From Rhizobiales bacterium 62-47 (GTDB taxonomy: Bacteria; Pseudomonadota; Alphaproteobacteria; Rhizobiales; Xanthobacteraceae), in the NCBI GenBank assembly GCA_001899255.1, contig MKVX01000006.1, positions 62,001-126,000 on the forward strand: a stretch of 64,000 nucleotides of DNA, in the 5' to 3' direction. How positions within the stretch are numbered: position 1 is the first letter of the stretch; every line of letters starts with the position of its first letter. This document shows positions 15,831 through 24,043 of the stretch, in pieces. Made by a program: the position numbers and the translations under genes. Below the pieces are notes generated by a model. The model was not told the origin of the DNA. It searched no databases and was given only the letters and a program-made list of their open reading frames with translations.

Positions 15831-16226
15831 ATGTGGTCGAGCCGTGAAGCATTTGAGAATGATTTTTGCCCAGTCCGGGATGAGTTGCTCGGACAAATGT
15901 ACCGCGCCAATGAAAACGGTCTGCCGCTGCTGGTCGAAAGCGTATCGTCCGACGTGCGCGCGATGCTGGCGCTGTTTTGCTATCGCCGCAGCCACCTGCA
16001 CGCACTGGCCCTGTCGATCGCGTCGAGTTGCAGCGAACGCGATCTGATCCAGTTGGGCGGCCGGGTTGGTTCGACGCTCTATGCACTGGCGCACGAAGCG
16101 CCGGCCGCGCGTCCTGCCGCACCGACGGGCGGTCGCAAGCCGGTGACGCTATCGACCAAGCCGCTCAGCGTGCTGGCGCCGCTGGACGATATCGAAGACG
16201 ATCTGCCGCAAGCCGCGCTCGCGTAA
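15831..16226 (+). CDS. Conserved-looking hypothetical protein, 131 aa
   Basis: A 131-residue soluble protein I do not recognise. The first 90 residues look folded and helical (WSSREAFENDF, then LLVESVSSDVRAMLALFCYRRSHLH and LIQLGGRVGSTLYALA). The last 40 are Pro/Ala-rich and end in an acidic DDIEDDLP segment. There is no signal peptide, membrane span or known motif. AAGGGA eight bases before ATG 15831 supports the start. The CtrA-like box upstream hints at cell-cycle control. It is convergent with the YkgJ gene, only 20 bp away. Confidence 0.7.
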   Translation: MWSSREAFENDFCPVRDELLGQMYRANENGLPLLVESVSSDVRAMLALFCYRRSHLHALALSIASSCSERDLIQLGGRVGSTLYALAHEAPAARPAAPTGGRKPVTLSTKPLSVLAPLDDIEDDLPQAALA

Positions 16227-16246
16227 CGCACGCAATGCGACGACGT

Positions 16247-16573
16247 TCAACCGCTTAACGGCGGCAGGCCGAACTTGCGCCGCGCCATGGTGCATTCCGG
16301 GTCGCCCGGCATGCAGGTACGGCAGACTTCCGGACGCACTGCATAGATGCCGCACGCCGTCGCCTGGCCGATGGTGCCTTTCAGCGCTGCGCAACGTTCG
16401 CCGTCGCAACGCATCCCCGACAATCGCTCGTTGACCAGCTGCGCCGGAATCAGGTCGAGCGCATCGTCATCCTCGATCGTGAACCGCGGCCAGTTGCGCG
16501 AGTAGGCGCAGCACGCGCCGCAACTCTGGCACGGGCTGGCAGTCGTGGCGGCGGTGTCGATGGCGATGCTCAT
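16247..16573 (-). CDS. YkgJ family cysteine-cluster protein
   Basis: A 108-residue protein with the CxxCGACC start (SCGACC near residue 20) and the later C.IY..RP..CR.C and GDPEC patterns. Together these make the conserved cysteine set of the YkgJ/UPF0153 zinc- or iron-binding family. Biochemical function of the family is not settled. The ATG at 16573 lies 48 bp from the stop of the PPOX gene on the same strand, so they may form one transcript. Confidence 0.88.
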   Translation of the reverse strand: MSIAIDTAATTASPCQSCGACCAYSRNWPRFTIEDDDALDLIPAQLVNERLSGMRCDGERCAALKGTIGQATACGIYAVRPEVCRTCMPGDPECTMARRKFGLPPLSG

Positions 16574-16621
16574 GGTCGCCCACTCTGTAGGCGACGGCAG
16601 GCGTTGCGTCGAGGCCGTTGA

Positions 16622-17251
16622 TCACACCGCGGGCGCGAGCTGGCCCTGCAACCGAGCCAACTGCTGTTCCAGTTCGGCGATGCGCGCGTCGCGGCTCTCC
16701 AGCGCGGTCTTGACGTCGGCGGCGTCGAACTTCTGCGGGATGTGCTGTTTGCAGTTGAAGTCGATGGCCTTGAGCTTGAACAGGATCACCTGTTCCGGCC
16801 GGGCGCGATAGCCGCGCGGCATCAGCGATTGCAGCAGGGACGGATCGTCCTCGACCACGCGTGCCTCGCCCCACAGTTTCACCCGTTGCCGATAGGCATA
16901 ATCGAGCAGGAAGATATTCGCCTTCGGGTTCTCAGACAGGTTGCCCTGGGTGATGAACTGACGGTTGCCGCTGAAATCGGCGAAGGCCAGCGTCGATTTG
17001 TCGAGCACGTGCAGGAATCCGGCGGGGCCGCCGCGATGCTGGATGTAGGGCTGGCCGTCGGCGCTGGCGGTGGCGAAGAAGAAGCTGGTCTGCGCGGCGA
17101 TGAAGGCGGCGAGATTGTCGTCGATTTCGGTGCGCCACCCGTGACCCTGCTCGACCTCGGCATAGGCCTCGCGCGACCCCTTGCGGGTCTGGATCGCCTT
17201 GACCGCGGGACTGAACGCGACGTCGCTCGGATAGGTTGGATTGTCGGACAT
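16622..17251 (-). CDS. Pyridoxamine 5'-phosphate oxidase-fold flavoprotein
   Basis: A 209-residue split-barrel FMN-binding protein. Key stretches are FFFATASADGQPYIQHRGG, FADFSGNRQFITQGNL, ANIFLLDYAYRQRVKLWGEA, and the C-terminal CKQHIPQKF followed by a short coiled coil (about residues 180-205, ESRDARIAELEQQLA). This is the PNPOx-like family often linked to phenazine or general flavin-dependent reduction, not the vitamin B6 enzyme itself. It is divergent from a LysR regulator 137 bp away, a common arrangement for a LysR-controlled target. Confidence 0.88.
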   Translation of the reverse strand: MSDNPTYPSDVAFSPAVKAIQTRKGSREAYAEVEQGHGWRTEIDDNLAAFIAAQTSFFFATASADGQPYIQHRGGPAGFLHVLDKSTLAFADFSGNRQFITQGNLSENPKANIFLLDYAYRQRVKLWGEARVVEDDPSLLQSLMPRGYRARPEQVILFKLKAIDFNCKQHIPQKFDAADVKTALESRDARIAELEQQLARLQGQLAPAV

Positions 17252-17388
17252 CGGGATGCTCCCAAACAGCCATAGCTGGCGGCTTGCGGCCGGGCTCTTT
17301 TCTGCTGTGAGAGGAATATGGAGCCCGCCGCCGATCTAAACAATTCTCCGAGTTGACACTTCATTGTTGCAATACCAGAAATAATCCG

Positions 17389-18288
17389 ATGGATCGCTTC
17401 GATGCCATGCAGGCCTTCGTCACCGTGGCCGACCTCAAGGGTTTCGCCCCCGCGGCGCGCAAGCTGGGACTGTCGGCCTCCGCCGTCACCCGGCTGGTGG
17501 CGGCGCTGGAAGAGCATGTCGGCGCGCGCCTGCTGCAACGAACCACGCGCTCGGTGACGCTGACCGACGTCGGCGTGCGCTTTCTCGAGCGCGCGCGGCG
17601 AATCCTCGCCGACCTCGAGGAGGCCGAAGGCTCGGCGCAGGCGGAGAGGACGCAACCGACCGGCCGCCTCGTCGTCTCGGCGCCGTTCGGGTTCGGGCGG
17701 CTCCATGTCAGTCCGTTGATGACCGCTTATCTGAAGCGCTATCCGGAGGTCACCGGCGAACTGCGACTGTCGGATCGCATGATCAATCTCGTCGAGGAGG
17801 GCGTCGACCTTGCCGTGCGTATCGGCCACCTCGCGGATTCCAGTCTGGTCGCGCGTGTTGTCGGCGATATGCGCCGGATGGTCGTCGTGTCGCCGGATTA
17901 CCTCGCACAACATGGCGAGCCGCAACGTCCCGGCGATATCGCCGCGCATCAGACCGTGCACTTCGGGGCGGTGAGCGCGGTTCCGGACTGGCGTTTCATC
18001 GAAGACGGACGCGAGGTACGCGTGACCTGCACGCCGCGCTTCGTCAGCAACAGTTCGGAAGCCGCGATCTGGCATGCCGAGCACGGCGGCGGGTTGACGC
18101 GCGTGCTGGCCTATCAGGCTGCCGACGCCATTGCCGCAGGACGCCTCAGGCCGGTTCTGACGGCGTTCGAGCCGCCGCCGCTGCCGATCCACATCATCTA
18201 TCCGACGTCGCGGCTGCTGTCGGCCAAGGTGCGTACCTTCGTCGACCTCGCGCTTGAGATCACCGACTGGCACTTCAGCGCGCGGTAG
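17389..18288 (+). CDS. LysR family transcriptional regulator
   Basis: A 299-residue LysR regulator. The N-terminal winged helix (residues 1-60) reads MDRFDAMQAFVTVADLKGFAP then LGLSASAVTRLVAALEEHVG. The periplasmic-binding-like effector domain begins near residue 90 (GRLVVSAPFGFGRLHVSPL). ATG 17389 is the family-typical start; an in-frame TTG at 17353 is less likely. It is divergent from the PPOX-fold gene and probably regulates it. The effector is unknown. Confidence 0.92.
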   Translation: MDRFDAMQAFVTVADLKGFAPAARKLGLSASAVTRLVAALEEHVGARLLQRTTRSVTLTDVGVRFLERARRILADLEEAEGSAQAERTQPTGRLVVSAPFGFGRLHVSPLMTAYLKRYPEVTGELRLSDRMINLVEEGVDLAVRIGHLADSSLVARVVGDMRRMVVVSPDYLAQHGEPQRPGDIAAHQTVHFGAVSAVPDWRFIEDGREVRVTCTPRFVSNSSEAAIWHAEHGGGLTRVLAYQAADAIAAGRLRPVLTAFEPPPLPIHIIYPTSRLLSAKVRTFVDLALEITDWHFSAR

Positions 18289-18338
18289 GACGAGCGGTTT
18301 TCTACGGCATTTCAAGTGTGGCTCATATTACCAACGCG

Positions 18339-18445
18339 GTCATTCCGGGCCGCGAGTTCTACACGGGCGAGCCCGGAATCCATAACCATCACCGTGCGTA
18401 TGGATTCCGGGCGTGCGCGGCAAGTGCGCGCATCCCGGAATGACG
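18339..18445. repeat. Intergenic palindromic repeat, family R4
   Basis: GTCATTCCGGG at the left and CCCGGAATGACG at the right, with the inner pair CCCGGAATCCAT and ATGGATTCCGGG. The second copy is at 48252-48355. It fills the convergent gap between the LysR and thioesterase genes. Confidence 0.8.
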
Positions 18446-18479
18446 GCTCGAACTGAAGTCTTGCGCTTGACCGTTATTG

Positions 18480-18896
18480 CTATGTCTTCTTCACGGCGCG
18501 AAACGTGGCGTTGGCGCGGGCGATCACTTCGCCATCGGCGGTGACGACGCATTGCACGAAGCAAATCGTGCTGCCGGTCTTCAGCACTTCGCTGTCGATC
18601 TGCAGCCACTGTCCGATTTTGGCGCTGCCGATGTAATCGACCGACAGGTTGACTGTGACCAGCGAAACCGTGCCGCCGAGCTTGTGACCGCAACTGTGGC
18701 CCATCGCCTTGTCGGCGAGCGCGGCGATTAGGCCGCCGTGGATCAGACCGCGCGCATTGGTATGCGGTTCCGCCAGGCGCAGGCCGAAGATCACGGCGTC
18801 GGCGGTCTGCTTCCAGTACAGCGGCTCCCACGGATCGGTGAGCGGACTGCGGCGCTGGTTGGGGCCGAAGCCGGGTGGAATGTTTGTATCGTTCAT
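18480..18896 (-). CDS. PaaI-type hotdog thioesterase
   Basis: A 138-residue hotdog-fold acyl-CoA thioesterase. The catalytic-region motif is ARGLIHGGLIAALADKAMGH, followed by VTVNLSVDYIG and the C-terminal GEVIARANATFR. I start at ATG 18896 because the longer form (from 18938) would run into the -35 box of the opposite tarP promoter. The gene is divergent from tarP, and the shared operator at 18955-18973 could control it together with the transporter. It may release CoA from accumulated phenylpropanoyl-CoA; the substrate is inference. Confidence 0.85.
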   Translation of the reverse strand: MNDTNIPPGFGPNQRRSPLTDPWEPLYWKQTADAVIFGLRLAEPHTNARGLIHGGLIAALADKAMGHSCGHKLGGTVSLVTVNLSVDYIGSAKIGQWLQIDSEVLKTGSTICFVQCVVTADGEVIARANATFRAVKKT

Positions 18897-18931
18897 CGCG
18901 ACTCCGGATCGGCGCGCCAGTCCGTTTTCGG

Positions 18932-18961
18932 TTGACACCGCGAGTTCTGCCAGATGATTAT
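18932..18961 (+). promoter_or_regulatory. Promoter candidate for tarPQM
   Basis: TTGACA (18932-18937) and GATTAT (18956-18961) are separated by 18 bp and read toward tarP. The -10 hexamer lies inside the inverted repeat at 18955-18973, so a bound repressor would block polymerase. The message would have a leader of about 160 nt. Confidence 0.5.
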
Positions 18962-18973
18962 ATCACATAATCA
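18955..18973. promoter_or_regulatory. Operator-like inverted repeat, site 1 of 3 (candidate CouR site)
   Basis: TGATTATatcacATAATCA: perfect 7-bp arms with a 5-bp spacer. The same pattern recurs at 23180-23198 (before couA) and 32337-32353 (before couR). It overlaps the tarP -10 box. Confidence 0.6.
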
Positions 18974-19132
18974 AATTTCGGCGGGGGGAAACCGAATGAT
19001 TGCGATCTCAACGCGATGCGATGCTTGCGTCAGCGCCAGCGGAGACGGCTTGCAATCGCGGACTCATTATATAACAAGTTAAGCAATAACATCGGGCAGG
19101 CAAACCTGCGCGTATCCACAGGGAGGACGTTC

Positions 19133-20167
19133 ATGAACAAAACCATTATGGCGATGCTGGTCGCCGCGAGCGCGACGACGGCCCTCACGGCTGCTGTCAC
19201 AGCTGCCTCGGCGCAGGACAAGACCGTCAATCTGAAAGTTTCGTTGTGGGTGCCGCCGGCGCATCCGCTGGTGCCGGCGACCATCGCCTGGGCCAAGGAT
19301 ATCGAGCAGGCCTCGGGCGGCAGCATCAAGCTGACGGTGTTCCCCTCGCAGCAGCTCGGCAAGGCGTTCGACCACTACGACATGGCGCGCGACGGTATCG
19401 CCGACATCACTTACGTCAATCCGGGTTATCAGCCGGGACGCTTCCCGATCGCCGCGGCGGGGCAGCTTCCGTTTGTGTTCAGCGACGGCAAGAAGGGCAC
19501 GCTGGCGCTCAACGAGTGGTATCACAAGTATGCACCGACCGAGATGAAGGACACCAAGTTGTGCTTCGCCTTCATCCACGATCCCGGCGCGCTGTTCGGC
19601 AAGAAGAAGGTTCTGGTGCCGGAAGATCTCAAGGGCCTGAAGGTCCGCCCGGCGCAATCGACCATCGGTGAAATGGTCAAGATGTTCGGCGGCACCAATG
19701 TGCAGGCTTCTGCGCCGGAAGCGCGCGACGCCATCGAGCGCGGCGTCGCCGATGAAATCACGTTCCCGTGGGGATCGATGTTCCTGTTCGGCATCGAGAA
19801 GGCCATCAAGTACGCGATGGACGTGCCGCTCTACACCACGGTGTTCACCTACAACATGAATCTCAAGAGCTACAACGCGATGTCTCCTGCGCAGAAGAAG
19901 ATCATCGACGATCACTGCACGCCGGAATGGGCCTCGAAGGTGACCGATCCGTGGAGCGAGTTCGAGTTCAACGGTCGCGCCAAGATGAAGGCGTTGGCCG
20001 ACCACGAGGTCTACACCCTGACGCCGGAACAGCTCGCGCAGTGGAAGGCTGCCGCGAAGCCGCTGCAGGACAGTTGGGCCGCCGACGTCAAGAAAGCCGG
20101 CGGCGATCCGGCCGCGATCGAGGCCGATCTGCAGGCCGCGATCAAGAAGTACAACGCGGGGCTGTGA
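19133..20167 (+). CDS. tarP: TRAP transporter substrate-binding protein for hydroxycinnamates (TarP-like)
   Basis: A 344-residue DctP-family periplasmic binding protein. Residues 1-27 are a signal peptide (cleavage after TAASA). The mature part shows the conserved LKVRPAQST arginine region and the RGVADEITFPWG segment that line the carboxylate pocket. GGGAGG ahead of ATG 19133 fixes the start. Gene order tarP-tarQ-tarM-UPF0311-couA-couB matches the R. palustris locus whose TarP binds p-coumarate, ferulate, caffeate and cinnamate. I infer the same substrates from context, not from residues. Confidence 0.88.
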   Translation: MNKTIMAMLVAASATTALTAAVTAASAQDKTVNLKVSLWVPPAHPLVPATIAWAKDIEQASGGSIKLTVFPSQQLGKAFDHYDMARDGIADITYVNPGYQPGRFPIAAAGQLPFVFSDGKKGTLALNEWYHKYAPTEMKDTKLCFAFIHDPGALFGKKKVLVPEDLKGLKVRPAQSTIGEMVKMFGGTNVQASAPEARDAIERGVADEITFPWGSMFLFGIEKAIKYAMDVPLYTTVFTYNMNLKSYNAMSPAQKKIIDDHCTPEWASKVTDPWSEFEFNGRAKMKALADHEVYTLTPEQLAQWKAAAKPLQDSWAADVKKAGGDPAAIEADLQAAIKKYNAGL

Positions 20168-20190
20168 CCGCGGCGCGCCTTCCATAGGAC

Positions 20191-20314
20191 GTCATGCCCG
20201 GCCTCGTGCCGGGCATCCACGCCTTCCTTCAACAGACGAAAACAAGACGTGGATGGTCGGGACCATAGGCGAGCGAAGCGACGCCGTTCCTCGAACGGCG
20301 ATGCCGGCCATCAC
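20191..20314. repeat. Intergenic palindromic repeat, family R5
   Basis: GTCATGCCCGGC with the local hairpin CCCGGCCTCGTGCCGGG, then ATCCACG and ACGTGGATGGTCGG, ending in GATGCCGGCCATCACGG. A second copy is at 22865-22945. It separates tarP from tarQM and could hold the binding-protein message at a higher level. Confidence 0.7.
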
Positions 20315-20346
20315 GGAAGCCACAAACCGGCATTCGGCAGGAAATC

Positions 20347-20910
20347 ATGAGCGCTGATCCCGAAGTCACTCCCGATGGCGCGTTGCGGCCGGCGATGACG
20401 CCGCCGACGAACTACATGGACAAGTTCATCGACTCGATCGAATGGGTCGCGGCCTTCTTCGTCGGCATCGTCGCGTTGAATACGTTCATCGCGGTGTTCA
20501 TGCGCAAGTTCTTCGCGGTGACGATTCCGGATTACTACAACATCGGTCAGTTCCTGCTCGGCATCCTGATCTTCTGGGGCATCGCGGCGACCAGCTATCG
20601 CGGCACTCACATCACCGTCGATCTGGTCTGGGCCAACGCCTCGCCGAAGTATCAGCGCTGGATCGACGTGTTCGCCACGCTGGTACTGCTGTTCGTGGTG
20701 ACGGTGCAGACCTACACGCTGCTCGACAAGGTCATCACCACGCGCGAGGACCATGTGCTGACCATGGATCTGCAATTGCCGATCTGGCCGTTCTATGCGG
20801 TGGCGTGGGTCGGCGACGTCTCCGCGGTGCTGCTGATCGCGATCCGAACCTGGCGGCTGGTGTTTCATCCTGAGCTGTTGCACGAGCCCAAGATCAAGGT
20901 GGCGGAGTAA
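20347..20910 (+). CDS. tarQ: TRAP transporter small membrane subunit (DctQ type)
   Basis: A 187-residue DctQ protein with four predicted membrane helices (about residues 32-52, 62-85, 100-122 and 140-165). Family features are GIVALNTFIAVFMRKF, YNIGQFLLGILIFWGIA and SYRGTHITVDLVW. It pairs with the large DctM subunit to form the transporter body in the inner membrane. It lies 179 bp after tarP, with a palindromic repeat in between, and 6 bp before tarM. The assignment to aromatic uptake rests on synteny with the known TarPQM system. Confidence 0.88.
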   Translation: MSADPEVTPDGALRPAMTPPTNYMDKFIDSIEWVAAFFVGIVALNTFIAVFMRKFFAVTIPDYYNIGQFLLGILIFWGIAATSYRGTHITVDLVWANASPKYQRWIDVFATLVLLFVVTVQTYTLLDKVITTREDHVLTMDLQLPIWPFYAVAWVGDVSAVLLIAIRTWRLVFHPELLHEPKIKVAE

Positions 20911-20916
20911 GCGGCG

Positions 20917-22221
20917 ATGAGCAATGAAGCAGTCGCCGTCATCGGATTCGTCAGCCTGTTCGCGATGATGCTGTTGCGCGTGCCGGTCGGCATGGCGATG
21001 GGCCTCGTCGGCGTCACCGGCTTCGGCTATCTCACCGGCATGGAGCCCGCGCTGAAACTGGTGGCGCAAACCGTGATGCGCACCGTCACCGACTATTCGT
21101 TCGGCGTGATCCCGATGTTCCTGCTGATGGGCGCGTTCGTGTCGGTGTCCGGCATCAGCCGCGAACTGTTCCGCGCCGCCAACACCTTCGTCGGGCACTG
21201 GAAGGGCGGCCTCGGCATCGCGACGATCGGCGCCTGCGGCGGCTTCGCGGCGATCTCAGGATCGTCGGTGGCGACCGCCGCGACGTTCTCGGCAGTGGCG
21301 TATCCGGAAATGCGCCGCTTCGGCTATCCGCAATCGTTTTCCGCCGGCGTCATCGCCGTCGGCGGCACCCTCGGCGCCATGCTGCCGCCGTCCACCGTGC
21401 TGGTGGTGTACGGCATCATCACCCAGCAGGACATCGGCAAGCTGTTCATTGCTGGCGTGGTGCCCGGCCTGCTGGCGATCACCATGCACATGATCACCAT
21501 CGGCATCATCGGCGTGGCGCGGCCGGGCTTCCTGCCCGCCGGTCCGCGTAGCCAATGGAAAGACCGCGTGGCGGCGCTGCGCGATGTGTGGTCGCCGCTG
21601 GCGCTGTTCCTGTTCGTCATCGGCGGGCTGTACGGCGGCTTCTTCATTCCGACCGAGGCCGGCGCGGTGGGCGCGGTGGGCGCCTTCATCATCGGCGTCA
21701 TGCGTCGCAAGCTGTCGCGCGACGGCATCCTCGAGGCGCTGTTGCAGGCCACGCGCACCACGGCAGCCGTCTTCACCGTGCTGATCGGCGCGCTGTGCTT
21801 CGGTTACTTCCTCACCATCACCCAGACGCCGCAGAACGTCACCGAGTTTCTCACCGGGCTCGGCATCGGCCGCTACGGCGTGCTGGCGCTGATCCTGCTG
21901 ATGTATCTGGTGCTTGGCTGTCTGATGGACGCCATGGCGATGATTATTCTCACCGTGCCGATCGTGTTTCCGGTGGTGACGGCACTCGGCTTCGATCCGA
22001 TCTGGTTCGGCATCATCATCGTCATGACGGTCGAACTGGGCTTGATCCACCCGCCGGTCGGCATGAACGTGTTCGTCATCAAGAGCGTCATCAAGGACGT
22101 CAGCATGTCGACGATCTTCGCCGGGGTGCTGCCGTTCGTGGCGACCGATCTGGTTCGCCTGGTGCTGCTGATCGCGTTCCCGGTAATCGCCACCTGGTTG
22201 CCGATGCATATGATGGGATAG
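20917..22221 (+). CDS. tarM: TRAP transporter large permease subunit (DctM type)
   Basis: A 434-residue polytopic membrane protein with about 11-12 helices. DctM signatures include FAAISGSSVATAATFSAVAYPEM, GTLGAMLPPSTVLVVYG, GGFFIPTEAGAVGAVGAF and ELGLIHPPVGMNVFVI. It carries the substrate together with sodium using the gradient. It starts 6 bp after tarQ, so the two are translationally linked. The UPF0311 gene begins 4 bp after its stop, making this a four-gene unit. Confidence 0.9.
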   Translation: MSNEAVAVIGFVSLFAMMLLRVPVGMAMGLVGVTGFGYLTGMEPALKLVAQTVMRTVTDYSFGVIPMFLLMGAFVSVSGISRELFRAANTFVGHWKGGLGIATIGACGGFAAISGSSVATAATFSAVAYPEMRRFGYPQSFSAGVIAVGGTLGAMLPPSTVLVVYGIITQQDIGKLFIAGVVPGLLAITMHMITIGIIGVARPGFLPAGPRSQWKDRVAALRDVWSPLALFLFVIGGLYGGFFIPTEAGAVGAVGAFIIGVMRRKLSRDGILEALLQATRTTAAVFTVLIGALCFGYFLTITQTPQNVTEFLTGLGIGRYGVLALILLMYLVLGCLMDAMAMIILTVPIVFPVVTALGFDPIWFGIIIVMTVELGLIHPPVGMNVFVIKSVIKDVSMSTIFAGVLPFVATDLVRLVLLIAFPVIATWLPMHMMG

Positions 22222-22225
22222 TCCG

Positions 22226-22687
22226 ATGACACCGGTTCTGGCCACCAAATACGTTTTCACCATCACCGTGCGGATTGGCGACGTCACCTCCGCCGGCGAT
22301 ATCGGTCATGGCACGCGGCGCATCATCCCGATCCTCGGCGGCGAAGTGCGTGGCGAGGGCGTCAACGGCAAGGTCTGTCCGTTTGGCGCCGACTTCCAGA
22401 TCATCCGGCCCGACGAACTGATCGAGCTCGAAGCCAAGTATGCCCTGGAGCTGGACGACGGCGCCGTTGTCTACGTCGCCAACACCGGTTTGCGTTTCGG
22501 GCCGAAAGACCTGCTCGAAAAGTTGAAGCGCAACGAGCCGGTCGATCCGGCGCTGATCTATTTCCGCACCACGCCGAAGTTCGAGACCGGCAGCCCGAAA
22601 TACCGCTGGCTGATGCAGCATTTGTTCGTCGCCTCCGCTGCGCGCCACGCCGACCGTGTCGTCATCGACGTGCATCAGGTGCTGTAG
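22226..22687 (+). CDS. UPF0311 (DUF3237) family protein
   Basis: A 153-residue beta-rich protein of the DUF3237 family, with GGEVRGEGVNGKVCPFGADFQ, ALELDDGAVVYVANTG and FRTTPKFETGSPKYRWL. The biochemical role is unknown. In R. palustris the orthologous gene (I recall it as UPF0311 protein RPA1785) lies at the same place between the TRAP transporter and couA, so the position is conserved. It may have a small-ligand barrel function in phenylpropanoid metabolism; that is inference. No signal peptide is visible. Confidence 0.88.
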   Translation: MTPVLATKYVFTITVRIGDVTSAGDIGHGTRRIIPILGGEVRGEGVNGKVCPFGADFQIIRPDELIELEAKYALELDDGAVVYVANTGLRFGPKDLLEKLKRNEPVDPALIYFRTTPKFETGSPKYRWLMQHLFVASAARHADRVVIDVHQVL

Positions 22688-22690
22688 GCC

Positions 22691-22712
22691 AACCCTCCCC
22701 TTGAGGGGGAGG
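22691..22712. repeat. Hairpin related to repeat R1
   Basis: AACCCTCCCC and GGGGGAGG flank a TTGA loop right after the UPF0311 stop. It may act as a weak terminator for the tar operon. Confidence 0.5.
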
Positions 22713-22769
22713 ATGAATTGGTTCGATGTCTTTCAAAAGTTTCGCGAGACGGCTCGCCGCAACGGAAGA

Positions 22770-22852
22770 CTCATTCTGAGGAGCGACCACTTGGTCGCGT
22801 CTCGAAGGATGATGCCCCTGGCCTCATGGTTCGAGACGCAGGGGTGCGCCCC
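22770..22852. repeat. Intergenic palindromic repeat, family R3
   Basis: CTCATTCTGAGGAGCGACC, CGTCTCGAAGGATGATG and CCTCATGGTTCGAGACG, as in the copy at 10704-10794. Confidence 0.7.
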
Positions 22853-22864
22853 GCTCAGACATTT

Positions 22865-22945
22865 GTCATGCCCGGGCTTCTGCGTCTTTACTGCGCTTGG
22901 GCAAGACAAAAGACGTGGATGGCCGGATTAAATCCGGCCATGACG
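22865..22945. repeat. Intergenic palindromic repeat, family R5
   Basis: GTCATGCCCGGGC at the left and GGCCGGATTAAATCCGGCC then ATGACGG at the right, with ACGTGGATGG inside. Pairs with the copy at 20191-20314. Confidence 0.7.
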
Positions 22946-23013
22946 GCGCAAGCGGTGGAGGTTCGCTGCTTCAGCGCAGGCGCAAAACTCTGACAAATTT
23001 TGTAACACCCCCT

Positions 23014-23129
23014 CGTCATTGCGAGGAGCACTCGGATCGGCGCTCCGCGCTGTCCGAGGACAGGCTCTACGACGAGCAATCCAGTTCTACCTTGGGGCGC
23101 TGGATTGCTTCGCTCCGCTCGCAATGACG
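23014..23129. repeat. Intergenic palindromic repeat, family R2
   Basis: CGTCATTGCGAGGAGC at the left, GCTCGCAATGACGG at the right, AGCAATCCAG and CTGGATTGCTTCG inside. Longer centre than the copies at 6726 and 46935. Confidence 0.75.
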
Positions 23130-23179
23130 GGGGCCGTGCGCGTTGAACCGTTCCCGGCGGCCATTGACTCTGTCCGATT

Positions 23180-23198
23180 TCGTTATAAAACATAATTA
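23180..23198. promoter_or_regulatory. Operator-like inverted repeat, site 2 of 3, before couA
   Basis: TCGTTATaaaacATAATTA: same arm and spacer geometry as the site at 18955-18973, with two arm mismatches. A TTGACT hexamer lies at 23164-23169. It ends 23 bp before the couA start, where a bound repressor would block transcription. Confidence 0.55.
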
Positions 23199-23221
23199 TT
23201 CTACCAAGGACATAATGACCC

Positions 23222-24025
23222 ATGGGAAACGCCGCCTCCGCCGCCACCGTCTCTGCGTCCGCGCTCCTTGCGACGGAACTGGTCGGCTCCGTCTTCACCA
23301 TCGGCCTCAATCGTCCCGCCAAGCGCAATGCGCTGAACGACGACATCATGGAAGAGATTCAGCACTGCTTCACGCACCTGCCCGAGGGCATCGGCGCGGT
23401 GGTGTTGCACGGCATCGGCGCGCACTTTTCCGCGGGCCTCGATCTGTCCGAACTGCGCGAGCGTGACGCCACCGAGGGCTTGCGGCATTCGCAGATGTGG
23501 CATCGGGTGTTCGACAAGATCCAGTATTGCCGGGTGCCGGTGATCGCGGCGCTGAAGGGCGCGGTGATCGGCGGCGGGCTTGAACTGGCCTGCGCCACGC
23601 ATATTCGCGTCGCCGAGCCGAGCACCTATTTCGCGCTGCCCGAAGGCCAGCGCGGCATTTTCGTTGGCGGTGGCGGTTCGGTGCGGCTGCCGCGCCTGAT
23701 CGGCGTCGCCCGCATGGCGGACATGATGCTGACCGGGCGCGTCTATTCCGCCAGCGAGGGCGTCAATTACGGCTTCACGCAGTACCTCACGGAAGAGGGC
23801 GGGGCCTTCGCCAAGGCGATGGAATTGGCGAGCCAAGTCGCCAGCAATGCGCCGCTGACCAACTTCGCGGTGTTGCAAGCGCTGCCGATGATCGCCGAAG
23901 CCAATCCGCAGACAGGACTGTTGATGGAATCGTTGATGGCAACCGTCGCGCAGAGTGATAACGAGGCGAAGTCGCGCATCCGCGCGTTTCTCGACCACAA
24001 GACCGCGAAGGTCCGTCCCACCTGA
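23222..24025 (+). CDS. couA: p-Coumaroyl-CoA hydratase/lyase (enoyl-CoA hydratase family)
   Basis: A 267-residue crotonase-fold enzyme. In the couAB pathway the hydroxycinnamoyl-CoA side chain is hydrated and cleaved to a hydroxybenzaldehyde and acetyl-CoA. Oxyanion segments are HFSAGLDLSEL and GAVIGGGLELACA. Unlike the crotonases at 3857 and 11621 it keeps both classical glutamates, Glu121 (GGGLELA) and Glu141 (LPEGQRG). It starts 23 bp after the shared operator and is followed 18 bp later by couB. Symbol from synteny and family; whether it performs lyase chemistry or only hydration is not decidable by eye. Confidence 0.87.
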   Translation: MGNAASAATVSASALLATELVGSVFTIGLNRPAKRNALNDDIMEEIQHCFTHLPEGIGAVVLHGIGAHFSAGLDLSELRERDATEGLRHSQMWHRVFDKIQYCRVPVIAALKGAVIGGGLELACATHIRVAEPSTYFALPEGQRGIFVGGGGSVRLPRLIGVARMADMMLTGRVYSASEGVNYGFTQYLTEEGGAFAKAMELASQVASNAPLTNFAVLQALPMIAEANPQTGLLMESLMATVAQSDNEAKSRIRAFLDHKTAKVRPT

Positions 24026-24043
24026 TTGAAGGCAAGGCGCGTC

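Larger units (their letters stand above)
22688..23179. other. Gene-free stretch packed with four kinds of palindromic repeat
   Basis: I see no gene in this 0.5-kb gap between the UPF0311 gene and couA. It holds, in order, an R1-like hairpin (22691-22712), an R3 element (22770-22852), an R5 element (22865-22945) and an R2 element (23014-23129), then the couA operator and promoter region. Confidence 0.75.

Noticed and set aside
22691-23129. CRISPR-like array before couA
   Set aside because: The elements belong to different families, differ in length and are not evenly spaced; no cas genes are present.
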